Shown: positions 21,846 through 32,632, counted from the first letter of the stretch. The stretch: 64,000 bases of DNA from Paenibacillus sp. JCM 18996 (GCA_001313085.1 BBFE01000004.1:62001-126000); one strand, 5' to 3'. The notes: a model not told the origin generated them from the letters alone. Program-made: numbers and translations.

Positions 21846-23103
21846 ATGAAAGCTAAATGGGGGTTACGAACCGTTATTCTTTTTTTGGAGCGGTGCTGCT
21901 GCTGACAGGCTGCTGGGACAGCAATGAGCTGAAAAAATATGGCGATTGTCATGGCGATGGGGTAGATAAGGCGCCAAAAAACAGATCAATATCGGGTATC
22001 GTTTCAAATTATCAATCCGGGTGCCATAGCGACAGGAACAACTGGAGGAGGAGGAGGAGGACTAACTGTTACCCCGGTAACGGTCTATACGGGAACAGGC
22101 AGTACTCTGGCAGAAGCGGTCCGCAAATCATCGCAAAAAAAATCGCCGCGGCAGCTTTTCTTTCCGCATCTGCAGCTGCTGATCATTGGAGAAGATTTTG
22201 CAAAGGATGGAATACAGGACTTATTTGACATTTTCGAACGGTCACATAAGGCCCGTCTCACTACTATGGTGCTTGTCGCAAGAGGAAGCGAAGCTTATCC
22301 GATTCTCAGAACCCTGACGCCATTGGAGAAAATACCGGCAAATGCTGTTGCAGGGAAAATCAAAAAAATACGGCCAAACTTTGGTCTGAGAATAGTAAAG
22401 TCCAAATTGATGACCTGATTAAGTCGTTATCAAGCAAAGGAGATCCGATTATCAGCGGAGTCCAACTCGTCGGGGACCCGGAAGCAGGATATAAGAAATC
22501 CAATGTGGAACGGTCTGCACTGCCAGCCGAGCTGGATATCAAAGGGATAGCCCTTTTCAAGGACGGAAAGCTAAAACGCTGGCTGGATGGACCTGAGGCG
22601 CGTGGAACCGTATGGATTAAAAAATAAAATGAAGGCACTATTGTCAGTCTTGATTGTAAAGATAAAAAAAATGCCATCGGCATAGAAAATATTCGTTCAC
22701 ATACGGATGTTAAGGCGGAAGTCCAGGACGGGAAGCCGATTTTCCATATCCGTATACGGGAAGAAGGAAATGTGCTCGAGGCTAAATGTCCAATTGACCT
22801 GAGCAAGGCAGAGATAATCAACGGACTTGAACAAGAGTGGGCAACGGAGACAAAGACAGAAGTCATGAAGGCTGTGAAAGCCGCCCAGAGCGAACAAAGC
22901 GATATCTTTGGTTTTGGAGAAGCGTGAATCGGACAAACCCGAAAGCGTGGGAGAAAATGAAGAAAGACTGGGGCAAATCTTTTGCTGAAAGTGAAGTAGA
23001 CGTCCAGGTGGATGCTTACATCCGGCGTACAGGCATGCGGTTGAAACCGTATATGTCAAAAAAAAGAGGAACAAGAGTGACCATGAAGGGCGGAACAGGA
23101 TGA
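21846..23103 (+). CDS. Ger(x)C-family spore germination lipoprotein (subunit C)
   Basis: Subunit C, a lipoprotein of about 410-418 residues. The lipobox is LTGCWDSNEL, exactly as in Ger(x)C proteins. Later parts read GVQLVGDPEAGYKKSN, IKGIALFKDGKLKRWLDG and IRRTGMRLKP near the end. Frame changes are frequent in the first third (T run near 21880, A runs near 21935, 21976 and 22133-22140) and again near 22364 and 22627. The exact stop is uncertain: 23080 or 23103, depending on the A run at 23058-23065. It lies between subunits A and B. Confidence 0.84.
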
Positions 23104-23104
23104 A

Positions 23105-24215
23105 ATGGAAAAAAAAGCGAGGATTAACGCAAAGCAATTGTTCGCTTTGATCGTGTTGTTTGAACTCGGTACCGCAATTGTTGTTCCAGTGGGACTAACG
23201 GTACAAAGGGGTGTCTGGCTCTCGATCCTGTTGGCTTTATTAGGGGGGATCCTGTTATTTCTCGTTTATGAGTATCTTTTTTCGTCAATATCCCGATCTG
23301 CCTATAAGCGGATATGCTCGGAAAATTCTCGGCAAATATGTCGGATGGCCCTTAGGGCTGTTATATGTTGCTTTTTTTTATTTATATCGCTGCAAGGGAC
23401 CTGCGTGATGCAGGCGACCTGCTCATCACCTCTGTGTATGACCGGACGCCGCTGTTTGCAATTAATGCTTTGATGATTGTTGCGGTTGTTTATGTACTCC
23501 ATAAAGGGATCGAAGTGCTGGCAAGAACGGGAGAAATCTACCTGGTCATACTGATTGTTTTAGGTTTTTTTTGGGCAATCTGTCTGTGCTGTTTTCCGGA
23601 ATAATCGATCTTAAGAATCTGCTTCCATTGTTAGAAAAAAGGGTGGAAACCCATATTAACGGCAGCATATCCCAATATATTCATGTTTCCGTTCGGTGAA
23701 ATGATTTGTTTTACCACGATGCTTCCCTTTTTAAATAAACGCCGATCTGGGAGGAAGACAGGATTGACCGCCCTGTTGTTCAGCGGCATTATATTAAGTG
23801 TGACGCATGCAATTCAAATCTCTGTTCTTGGGGAGGACATTTACGGCCGGGCTGTCTTTCCTTTATTGACAACGATCGGCAAAGTGAACCTGGCCGATTT
23901 CCTGCAGCGGATGGATATCATTGCGATCCTCACATTCTTTATCGGCGACTTTTTTCAAGGTCGCAATCTTTTGTTATGCCGCAGTGATAGTGGCCTCGGA
24001 TTTATTCAAGGTGCCGAAACTGCAAAGGCTGGTGCTGCCTGTCGGAATCATCGTCCTATACTCCTCAATGATGCTGGCAAGCAATTTCCCGGAGCATTTG
24101 CAAGAAGGGAAACTTAATCTAATATTTCTGCTGCCCCTTTTTTTCTGCCGTAATTCCCGTGTTGCTTTTGGCAGTCCATCTGATCCGCAAACGGTTTGGC
24201 CTATACCGTCCGTAA
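23105..24215 (+). CDS. GerB-type spore germination permease (subunit B)
   Basis: Subunit B, an amino acid permease-like integral membrane protein of about 370 residues with some ten hydrophobic segments. It begins MEKKARINAKQLFALIVLFELG and contains PNIFMFPFGEMICF and the typical IIDLKNLLPLLEKG. Frame changes occur at about 23277, 23369-23376, 23561-23568, 23634-23640, 23952 and 24138, nearly all in T or A runs. The stop is at 24213-24215. Together with the A and C subunits it would form one nutrient receptor; germinant unknown. Confidence 0.86.
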
Positions 24216-24249
24216 ACCGTCCTTTAAGCTGAGCGCAAACTGCGGCTAT

Positions 24250-24484
24250 TTACCGGTTTTGGCCTGTTTCCTTTTGTTTGAGGTAAGAGACAACAGGAGG
24301 AATGAATACAGCTGACAGCAGGACAACGAAGATGGCATACTCCGGGATAGTCATGACGCGGAAAGGGTTTGCAAGATTTCTAAGCGACATGGAAAGATTC
24401 AGCCCCATCATCAGATCCATCACTATAACTAAGGCTACGCTCATTAGAAAAAAAACAGGAAAAAAAAGCAAAGATTATTTTCAT
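24250..24484 (-). CDS. Small membrane protein opposite the ger operon
   Basis: A short protein of about 77 residues with two predicted membrane segments (one after LMSVALVIVMD and one in EYAIFVVLLSAVF). Read from ATG 24484, which has a GAGGAG site 10 bases upstream, one extra T in a run of eight splits the frame; TTG 24471 would avoid this but lacks a ribosome site. Small membrane genes beside germination operons are known in Bacillus (for example yfkS beside yfkQRT), and some modulate the receptor. Here the gene is convergent with subunit B. I do not recognise the family with certainty. Confidence 0.6.
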
Positions 24485-24679
24485 GCGGCAAACAGCTCCT
24501 CAGGCGACGCTTGATCGGAATTTACAAAGGTTAATCTAACCAAACCCGGATCAATTATGTATGTTGCACGCTCATTTGAACTCATGTTCCCTACTGCGGA
24601 TTTGAAGTTATGGTGAATGGATAGCCTCAAATGTTATGGAGAAAATAGCATTGTTCAATGAGTGGAGGTGAAGGGCAAG

Positions 24680-24888
24680 ATGGAACGACAAAGTTTGGCG
24701 CCGCATGAATCAATGGAAATCCATGAAATGCTGAATTTCAAAACGATTTGTTTGACCAAGTCGAAAATGATGCAGGGCCTGGTTTTTTTGATAAAGACCT
24801 GAAAGCACTGATGCAAAAAGACGTAGAGCAGTCGATGAGAGCGATCAAGGAACTGCAGAACATTTATACAAAGGCTCCAATCCATTAA
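24680..24888 (+). CDS. Small spore coat-associated protein (partner of coat F protein)
   Basis: A protein of about 69 residues starting at ATG 24680 behind GGAGGTG. Its segment HEMLNFKTICLTKSKMMQ is shared with the gene at 26456. The frame breaks in the T run 24783-24789. It is followed after 16 bases by a CotF-type gene, and the same pair of genes occurs again further right. By context it is a coat or spore protein; I do not know its function. Confidence 0.72.
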
Positions 24889-24904
24889 CAGGAGGCATGT
24901 AACA

Positions 24905-25268
24905 TTGAACTACGATTATTTAGACCCGATCAACTCCAAAGGAATGCCCAACATGGCCGACTCGATGTTTGCCCTCGATTTTTTTTGATGGCTGCCAAGA
25001 ATGGGGTTAGAAACTGCTCAGTGGCACTGTCGGAAACGGCTACGCCTGACGCCAGAAAGATCCTGCGGAGGCAGCTGGAGGAAGCCTTCAGCTTCATGAG
25101 GAGATCGCCCAGCTTATGATCAGCAAAGGTTGGCTGCATCCCTATAATCTGGACCAACAATACCAGCTGGATATGAAGTCCGCGAAGACGACGGTCCAGA
25201 TTGCCGAGATGAAGATTTTCCCTGACCACACCTCCCGCCTTGGCACATTCGCAGACCTGGATCATTAA
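24905..25268 (+). CDS. CotF-family spore coat protein
   Basis: A coat-F domain protein of about 120 residues (ferritin-like helical bundle by family knowledge), deposited on the forespore. It starts at TTG 24905 behind AGGAGG. MAAKNGVRNCSVALSETATP and SKGWLHPYN are typical CotF blocks. Two frame changes lie in the T8 run at 24980-24987 and near 25090. The paralogue at 26668 shares the same blocks. Confidence 0.82.
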
Positions 25269-25289
25269 AATTAGGAGGTCATCCCTATA

Positions 25290-26434
25290 ATGAAAGCCGT
25301 AACGTATCAAGGCATCAAAGATGTGAGGGTCAAAGAGGTTCAAGATCCCAAAATCGAAAAAACCGGACGATATCATTGTCAAACTCACCAGTACGGCGAT
25401 CTGCGGGTCGGATTTGCATTTGATTCACGGAATGGTCCCCAATTTCCCGCAGGACTATATTATCGGGCATGAACCGATGGGAATTGTCGAAGAAACGGGC
25501 CCGGACGTAACCAAAGTGAAAAAAAGGGGACCGCGTCGTTATTCCTTTCAACGTGGCCTGCGGTGAATGCTTTTTTCTGCAAGCATGAGCTGACCAGCCA
25601 GTGCGACAACTCGAACCCTCACGGGGAGGCCGGGGGCTACTTCGGATATTCCGAAACTTTCGGCGGGTATGCCGGAGGGCAGGCCGAGTTCATGCGGGTG
25701 CCGTACGGCAATTTCACCCCTTTCCGGCTTCCTGACAACTGTGAAGTGGAAGACGAGAAACTGGTGCTGATCGCCGACGCGATGTCGACTGCTTACTGGA
25801 CGGTCGATAACGCCGGAGTAAAAGACGGGGACACGGTCATTGTGCTTGGATGCGGTCCGGTTGGACTGCTCTCGCAAAAAAAATTCGCTTGGCTGAAAGG
25901 CGCAAAAAGGGTCATTGCGGTCGATTATGTCGATTACCGCCTGGAGCACGCCAAACGCACTAATAAGGTTGAAACGATAAATTTTGAGCAGGAGCAAAAT
26001 ATAGGAACTCACCTGAAAGAAATTACGCAGGGCGGGGCTGACGTTGTATTGGACTGTGTCGGCATGGATGGCAAGATGACGCCGCTGGAATTTCTTGCGA
26101 CCGGTTTGAAGCTGCAGGGCGGTTCCATGGGCGCGCTCGTGATAGCTGCCCAGGCTGTGCGCAAAGGCGGCACCATCCAGATCACGGGAGCTTACGGCAT
26201 GCGGTATAACGCCTTCCCGCTGGGAGATATTTTCCAGAGAAACATTAATATCAGGTCCGGGCAGGCGCCGGTCATCCCTTATATGCCGCACCTGTACAAC
26301 CTTATAGCAGAAGGCAAAGTAGATCCGGGGGATGTGGTCACCCATGTCATACCGCTCGACCAAGCCAAAAAAAGGATATGAATTTTTTCGATACCAAAAC
26401 GGACGGCTGCATTAAAGTCGTTCTGAAGCCATAG
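25290..26434 (+). CDS. Zinc-dependent alcohol dehydrogenase
   Basis: A medium-chain dehydrogenase of about 380 residues. Catalytic zinc ligands are seen in ICGSDLHL and GHEPMG, the structural zinc site in ACGECFFCKHELTSQC with four cysteines, and the cofactor motif in GCGPVGLLS. Length and the long loop after the structural zinc site resemble glutathione-independent formaldehyde-type or threonine-type dehydrogenases common in Bacillales. Frame changes are in the A runs at about 25358-25363, 25519-25524, 25876-25883 and 26368-26374. It is flanked on both sides by coat-F gene pairs. Confidence 0.86.
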
Positions 26435-26455
26435 CTGCCGGAGGTGAATAATCAA

Positions 26456-26668
26456 ATGGATACCAAATACGGGCTGCACGAAACGCTAGAGCTGCATGAG
26501 CTCACCGTATTCAAAACGGTTTGCATGACTAAATCCAAAACCATGCAGGCTCTTGTCGAAGACAATGATCTGAAGAATATTTTACAACGGGACGTCCGGA
26601 TGTCCACCGGGCAGATCCAGGAGCTGGACGGATTGCTTTCAAACGCGATGAAACAGGAGATGAGATAA
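26456..26668 (+). CDS. Small spore coat-associated protein (paralogue of 24680 gene)
   Basis: An intact 70-residue protein. ATG 26456 is preferred to GTG 26444 because the GGAGGTG site overlaps the latter. HELTVFKTVCMTKSKTMQ matches the same region of the gene at 24680. The stop overlaps the start of the next coat-F gene by one base, so the two are translationally coupled. Confidence 0.76.
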   Translation: MDTKYGLHETLELHELTVFKTVCMTKSKTMQALVEDNDLKNILQRDVRMSTGQIQELDGLLSNAMKQEMR

Positions 26669-26966
26669 TGAACAGGATCATTGAAAATTTAACGGGAATG
26701 AACATGCTGACCGACCAGGTCATTGCGGCGGATTTTCTCATTTCGGCTAAATCGGGGATCAAAATGTACTCGCTGGCCCTCACAGAAACCGCCACACCCG
26801 AGATTAAAACGGTGCTGCGCAAGCATCTTGAGGAAGCCGTCGAGACACACGAGCAAATCACGGCTTATATGATGCAAAGAGGTTTTTTTACCATCCATAT
26901 GATGTAACCGAGCAAATCCAGCTTGATCGTAATAATGCCCAGACCGCTTTAAATATTCCCTCCTGA
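26668..26966 (+). CDS. CotF-family spore coat protein
   Basis: A coat-F domain protein of about 99 residues. ADFLISAKSGIKMYSLALTE and LRKHLEEAVETHEQ match the coat-F family and the paralogue at 24905. In the T7 run at 26883-26889 the frame changes; beyond it the expected ending (YHPYDVTEQIQLDRNNAQ) is found up to the stop at 26964-26966. Together with the previous gene it repeats the gene pair at 24680-25268. Confidence 0.82.
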
Positions 26967-27109
26967 TCGTCAGTCCGCAGCACCGAATCAGCCTTCATGC
27001 CGAGTTCATGGAGGTTTTTTTTGTTATGCAGCAGCAATTGAAACCGGTTCGCGTTGGAATTATTCCCATAATTTGAGGTTCGAAATAGACGATAACACGG
27101 GGAGAGGGG

Positions 27110-27325
27110 TTGCGTAAGAATCATCCGGTGGAAGAAATCGGCACGATATTTCATCATGCCTACATGTATGCCCCGACTGGTATTGCGATAGTCTCACCCG
27201 ACGACGGCGTTTGGCTGCGAGTCAATCCGTCCTTCTGTAAAATGCTGGGTTACGGTCCCGACAGTCCGGCAGGGGCAGCCGGCAAAGATAAATTTGCCCG
27301 TTCCATTGACACATCGGGCCAGTAG
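27110..27325 (+). pseudogene. PAS-domain remnant
   Basis: The N-terminal 50 residues resemble the start of a PAS sensor domain (FHHAYMYAPTGIAIVSPDDG, VNPSFCKMLGY). After that the similarity ends and the frame closes within 25 residues. PAS proteins are normally fused to GGDEF, EAL or kinase domains, none of which follows. This is probably a decayed sensor gene. Its tail runs into the structured leader of the formate dehydrogenase gene. Confidence 0.55.
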
Positions 27326-27327
27326 GT

Positions 27328-27501
27328 CTATCATAAGTAACAATGCGATGGCGGGTGGACTTGGTATGAAGTTCATCCACTATGGATAGTTTGGATGATT
27401 GGATTGGTAAAAGGCATTTTGCGATGCCGGCTATACATCCATCATAAAGACCAGCCATTACCGGTAAAGGTAAATGGTTGCTTTATGATGGATCTTTTTT
27501 T
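27328..27501 (+). promoter_or_regulatory. Structured leader with attenuator-like hairpin before formate dehydrogenase
   Basis: Two structured parts are visible. First, CTATCATA at 27328 pairs with TATGGATAG at about 27381, enclosing a GTGGA/TCCAC hairpin. Second, a perfect 13-bp stem (27437-27449 with 27481-27493) has a further inner inverted repeat (CCATTACC/GGTAAATGG) and is followed by seven T. The ribosome site of the formate dehydrogenase gene comes directly after. This is a terminator or an attenuator; a ligand-sensing leader is possible but I do not recognise a riboswitch class. Confidence 0.6.
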
Positions 27502-27523
27502 ATTTTAAAGGAGGCAATTCTAC

Positions 27524-30500
27524 ATGAGATCCATTTCTGTAACCATTAATGGGCAGACACAAGAAGTTGACGGCCAGACGCGCATTCTCGACCACTTGCT
27601 CAAAGAAGGCGTCGAGCACCCGCATATTTGTTACTCCGAGGTCATGGGCCCGATCCAGACATGCGACACCTGCATGGTCGAGGTCAATGGCCAACTGGTG
27701 CGCGCCTGCGCGACCGAGATCAAGGACGGAATGGTCATTGAAACGCAATCGGACCGCGCCAAAGGTGCGCAGGCCGAAGCCATGGACCGCATTTTGGAGA
27801 ACCATCTGCTGTACTGCACAGTTTGCGATAATAACAACGGGAACTGCCGTGTCCACAATACCGCCGAACTGCTGGAGGTCGAACACCAGACACGTCCTTT
27901 CCGCAGCAAAGGCTATGAAAAGGACATGTCCAATCCTTTTTTTTACCGGTATGACGCCGATCAATGTATTCTTTGCGGACGGTGTGTAGAAGCCTGCCAG
28001 GATTTGCAGGTCAATGAAACTCTGTCCATCGATTGGGAAGCGGGAATGCCGCGGGTCCTTTGGGATGGAGGGAAGCCGATCAACGAATCGTCCTGCGTGT
28101 CCTGCGGGCATTGCGTAACGGTGTGCCCTTGCAACGCCCTACAAGAGAAATCGATGCTTGGGGAAGCAGGCTTCCTTTCCGGCATCAAAGACCCTGTGCT
28201 TCAACCGATGATCGATTTGGTTAAAGAAGTGGAGCCCGATTACAAAACGATTTTTTTTGCGCTTTCCGAAGTGGAAGCTTCCATGCGTGACACACGGACG
28301 AAGAAAACCAAGACGGTTTGTACGTTCTGCGGAGTCGGCTGCAGCTTCGAGGTGTGGACGAAGGACCGCAAAATCCTTAAAATCGAACCTGTGGAGCAAG
28401 CGCCGGTCAACAGTATCTCCACTTGCGTCAAAGGGAAATTCGGCTGGGATTTCGTCAATGCCGACCAGCGTTTAACCACACCGCTCATCCGCAAAGGCGA
28501 TTCGTTTGTGGAAGCCTCCTGGGATGAGGCGCTGACTCTGGTTGCGGAAAAGCTTGCTGGCGTCAAGCAGACTTACGGCAGCGACGCGATCGGATTCATC
28601 AGTTCTTCCAAGATGACTAACGAAGAGAACTACTTGATGCAGAAATTGGCCCGTCAAGTGTTCCAAACCAATAACGTCGATAACTGCTCCCGGTACTGCC
28701 AGTCTCCGGCTTCTTGGGGCCTGCAGCAAACCGGCGGTATTGGCGGCGACTCCGGTTCGATCCATGACATTGCGGCCGCAGGTCTTGTGATCCTGGTCGG
28801 ATGTTCCCCCGCCGAAGGACATCCTGTTTTCGCGACTCGCATCAAACGCGCACAAAAGCTGCACGGCCAGAAGCTGATCACAGTAGACCTTCGCAAGCAT
28901 GAAATGGCCGATCGCGCGGATCTGTTTATCCGTCCGAAGCAAGGAACCGACTATGTGTGGCTAACCGCCGTGGCTAAGTATATGATCGACCAGAAATGGC
29001 ACAAACCTGAGTTTATCGAACAGCATGTTAATTTCTATCCCGAATATCTTAGATTGATTGAGAGATTCACATTGGAATTTGCCGAACAGGAAACAGGCAT
29101 TTCCAAAGAAACCTTGATCCGGGTGGCGGAAATGATCCGCGACGCGGACGGCACTGTAATCTGTTGGGGCATGGGCGTCACTCAAAATATAGCAGGCTCG
29201 CATACATCGGCCGCTATTGCGAACCTGCTGCTTGTTACGGGTAATTTTATGCGTCCCGGCGCGGGTGCATATCCGCTGCGTGGACATAATAACGTTCAAG
29301 GCGCGGCCGACATGGGAACGATGCCTAATATTTTCCCCGGCTACCAGCCGGTGGCAAACGATGCGATCCGCTCGAAATTCGAAGAAGCCTACGGCGTTCA
29401 AATTCCAGCTAAGCCGGGTATGGATAACATACAAATGCTTGAGGCGATTCACCGCGGCGACATGAAGGCGATGTACATCTCTGGGGAAGACATGGCCTGG
29501 GTGGATGCAGACTCCAACCATACTCAGGATATTCTGGCGAATGTTGACTTCCTTGTGGTGCAGGACATCTTCCTGACTACGACGGCCCAATTTGCCGATG
29601 TCATTCTGCCGGCTGCTCCTTCCCTTGAAAAAAACGACGGAACATTTACCAATACCGAGCGCCGCGTACAGCGTCTTTATCAAGCGCTTGACCGCTGGGG
29701 GACAGCAAACCCGACTGGTGGATCTTCAGCCAACTGGCTAACCGTCTGGGATTTGACTGGAACTACAGCCATCCGAGTGAAATTTTCGCCGAAATGGCCT
29801 CCCTTACGCCGTTCTTCTCGCAGTGCGATTATGGCGTTCTGGCAGGCTGGAACAGCTTCCATTGGGGATCGCCGGACGGCAGCAATACGCCGCTTCTCTT
29901 TACCGATGGATTTAACTTCCCTGATAAAAAAGCGCGGCTCGCGATCCTCGACTATGTGCCGCCTGTGAAATTCCCGGAAGAGTTCGATTTGACGCTCGAC
30001 AACGGACGTTTGCTGGAGCATTTCCACGAGGGCAACCTTACAAACAAATCCGAAGGCATTCAATATAAATTCCCTGAAGTTTTCGTGGAAATTTCTCCTG
30101 AACTGGCCAAAGAGCGGGGAGTCCTTGACGGAACGCTGGTGCGTCTGGAATCGCCATATGGCGCGATAAAACTTCGCGTGGTGGTCACCGACCGTATGGA
30201 AGGACACAACATTTACGTTCCAATGCACTCCGCAAGCCACGAGAGCGCGGTGAATCTGCTCACAGGCGGGTCGTTCGACGTTCAAACGAACACTCCGGCC
30301 TACAAGCAAATCAAGGTGCGTATGCAGATCCTGCAGCTGGAAGGGAAAAAAATCCGCTTCCTAAATACAATCCGCGCAACGCCAAACGGACACCGCAAAT
30401 GGGCGTGGAAGTTTTCCGCAAATGGGGCCGGTCCGATTACGACCCTATCGCGGATACGAATGAATATATCAAACCCGGCTCCCGTCAAGGAGGGAACTAA
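27524..30500 (+). CDS. Formate dehydrogenase, molybdopterin catalytic subunit
   Basis: A cytoplasmic molybdenum/tungsten formate dehydrogenase of about 990 residues (YrhE/YjgC type of Bacillus). In order: a [2Fe-2S] ferredoxin domain with C36, C47, C50 and C62; a His/Cys cluster region (LYCTVCDNNNGNC); two [4Fe-4S] motifs (CILCGRCVEAC, CVSCGHCVTVCPC); the molybdopterin domain beginning CTFCGVGCSFEV; and the active-site segment NCSRYCQSP, with cysteine rather than selenocysteine. The C-terminal guanylate-binding domain reads THRLESPYG-like as VRLESPYGAIKLRV. Indels: near 29700 (G run) and in the A run near 30344-30350. The first 700 residues are uninterrupted. A GTG-started partner gene follows 2 bases later. 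Confidence 0.93.
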
Positions 30501-30502
30501 CC

Positions 30503-30983
30503 GTGGCTAAACCGATCACTACTGTACAAAGTCCGGAACCAACGCCGCAGCAGCAAAACGAACAGACTCTCAATCAATTGATCGGCACCTTGATCGAGAA
30601 CGCGGACGGGGTGAAGCAAACCGCAAAACTGCTGCAGGAGTTGAACGGGAGCGGCATTCTGCCCGCTCTCCAGGCGCTCCTGGAAGCAAAGGAACAGGTG
30701 GCGGAGATTGCCGTGAATCAAATGCTGCGTCCGCCTGTGACCAACATGATGAACAACGCCATGGCAGCAGCCGGCGCTCTCACTTCAATCGAACCTGAAA
30801 CGACGAAGAAGCTTATGGCAAGTCTTGCGGAGGGACTGAAAAAAAGCGCAGCAAGGATTGTCGGACAACGAAACTACCAGCGTGTGGACCCTGATGAAAG
30901 TCATGACGGACCCGGACATAAATCGCGCATTGACCTTCGGGCTGAACCTGCTCAAAGGCCTGGGCCGAGGATTAAAAGAATAG
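30503..30983 (+). CDS. DUF1641 protein, formate dehydrogenase partner
   Basis: A protein of about 159 residues starting at GTG 30503 behind AAGGAGGG that overlaps the end of the previous gene. A helical middle (LLQELNGSGILPALQALLEA) and the ending GLNLLKGLGRGLKE are typical of DUF1641 proteins, which accompany formate dehydrogenase in Bacillales (Bacillus subtilis YrhD). One extra A in the run 30839-30845 splits the frame. It probably assists or anchors the enzyme; the mechanism is not known to me. Confidence 0.85.
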
Positions 30984-30994
30984 GAGCCTGTCTA

Positions 30995-31403
30995 ATGACT
31001 TCCAAATGGAACCGTAATGTCATCCAGTCCGCGCAATTTATGATGAACGTGTCTTTGATCGCCGTTATGCTGGTTCTCCTGTGCCTCATGGTCAAAGAAG
31101 TCGTTTCCATTGCAGTTCTCGCGTGGCATGGCTCCTCGCAGGTGCATGAAGTGCTCGCTGAAGTGGTGAATTTCTTTTTTGTATTTCGCGTTCGTCTCAA
31201 TGATCGTGGTTTATTTTAAAGAGGACTACCATTTTCCGATCAGATATTTGCTGTATATCGGGATTACAGCCACCCTTCGGTTTATCATTATCAGCCGGGA
31301 TAATGCGACGCAGAATCTGCTGCTGTCCGTGGTGATCGTTTTGCTGCTTATCGGCTACCTTTTGCTTGACCCGAGAGGCAAGAGAAAATCCTCGGAAGGA
31401 TGA
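30995..31403 (+). CDS. PsiE-family membrane protein
   Basis: A small integral membrane protein of about 135 residues with four hydrophobic segments. The middle segments (EVVNFFLYFAFVSMIVVYF, HFPIRYLLYIGITATLRFII) match the phosphate-starvation-inducible PsiE family. The frame changes in the T run near 31174-31180. It begins 11 bases after the DUF1641 gene and is followed at once by the MpsC-like gene, so it belongs to the formate dehydrogenase operon. Function in this setting is unknown. Confidence 0.8.
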
Positions 31404-31409
31404 TATGCG

Positions 31410-31740
31410 ATGCAGAAGAAAGAGCATTTATTCAACGAGATGGTCCGCAGGGTCCGAAAGGAATTGTTCGGAAAAAAGCCCTCACGATGTGAGGACGGTG
31501 TTTGTGGACAACATGGCGATTACAATGATGAGAGGCAATTTGACGCCGGTGGAAAAGTTCTTGACTCAGACCGAGCAGGGCGTCCATATGGTCCATCAAG
31601 CCCGGACGAGCTGATCCAGGAATACTACGAGCGCCAGGTGCCGGAGGGAATGGAAGAATTGATAGGCTCCAAATTTTTTGAGCTTGTTTTCCGACATTCA
31701 TGTAAAAGAAGATGAGGCCGTCTCGGTGTTTATTTTTTGA
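31410..31740 (+). CDS. DUF2294 / MpsC-family protein
   Basis: A soluble protein of about 110 residues. The blocks RRVRKELFGKSP, RTVFVDNMAITMMRGNLTP and PEGMEELIGSK, and the ending EDEAVSVFIF match DUF2294, named MpsC in the membrane-potential system MpsABC of Staphylococcus. The frame changes in the A run near 31471-31476, near 31610 and in the T run 31674-31679. No MpsA or MpsB gene is visible in the window; a formate dehydrogenase neighbourhood is seen for this family in other Bacillales, as far as I know. Confidence 0.8.
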
Positions 31741-31763
31741 ACAGCCGATCAGGAGCGATGTCA

Positions 31764-32588
31764 ATGGAACGGATTGAAACGAATCGAACGATGTTTCACT
31801 ATGATCAAGGCGAGTGGTCCAAACGGGAAGATACGGTGGTCACCGAGTTTGCGCTGACGATCAAGCTGAACGAACGGGAATTTGCGACAATGGTATGTAC
31901 GCCCGAATATATGGAAGATCTGGTGGTCGGATTTTTTGGCTTCGGAGCATGTGATCTCACGCGCATCGGACATAAAAAAATCTGTGGATCGACCGTTCCC
32001 TGGGCTTCGCGCACGTGACAGTGGACCAAAGGAACGACCTGTACGACCGGTTCCATTCGAAGCGGTACATTACATCATGCTGCGGGATGTCCCGGCAGGC
32101 TTTTATTTCGTCAATGACGCCATGACCGCCAAAAAAAGATGCATCGGAACCCGATTTCTTTTACGCCGGAGCAATGCATTTCCCTGATGCAGATGATGCA
32201 GTCGCAGGCCGACACGTTTCAGCGGACAGGCGGCGTCCACAACGCCGCTCTCTGTGACCGCGATGGCGTAGTCATATCTCGAGTGGACATCGGACGGCAC
32301 AACGCGCTTGATAAAATCTACGGCCATTGTCTGAAAAAACGACATTTCGCTCGAGGACAAAGCGCTGGTCTTCAGCGGCAGGATTTCCAGCGAAATCGTG
32401 GTCAAGACGTCCAAAATCGGCTGCGCCGTCCTGCTGTCCAAATCGGCCCTACCGAATTGGCCCTGCAGCTCGCGGATCAGCTGGGCATGACGACGCTGGG
32501 ATTCATCCGAAATCAATCGTTTAATGTCTATACGCATCCTGAGCGGATCTTGTCATGCCCGGGAAGCGCACCAAGTGACACTCCATAG
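31764..32588 (+). CDS. fdhD: FdhD, formate dehydrogenase sulfurtransferase
   Basis: FdhD passes sulfur from a cysteine desulfurase to the molybdenum cofactor and is needed for active formate dehydrogenase. About 275 residues; ATG 31764 is chosen for its 8-base spacing from AGGAG. The CC pair of SCCGMSR is the sulfur-carrying region; other blocks are PEYMEDLVVGFL, TGGVHNAALCD, DIGRHNALDKIYG, VFSGRISSEIV and FNVYTHPERI. Frame changes lie at T/A runs near 31932, 31974-31980, 32130-32136 and 32335-32340. It completes the formate dehydrogenase locus. Confidence 0.9.
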
Positions 32589-32602
32589 AATCCTGCATGG
32601 AA

Positions 32603-32632
32603 ACAGGCATGCTGCTGCGGCGGCATGCCTGT
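32603..32632 (+). terminator. Hairpin after fdhD
   Basis: A perfect 10-bp stem (ACAGGCATGC with GCATGCCTGT) lies 15 bases after the fdhD stop. It lacks a T tract, so it may act as a weak terminator or stabilise the transcript end. Confidence 0.5.

Noticed and set aside
27500..28111. Open frame of 203 codons on the minus strand
   Set aside because: It is opposite the ferredoxin domain of formate dehydrogenase, which has all cysteines in place.
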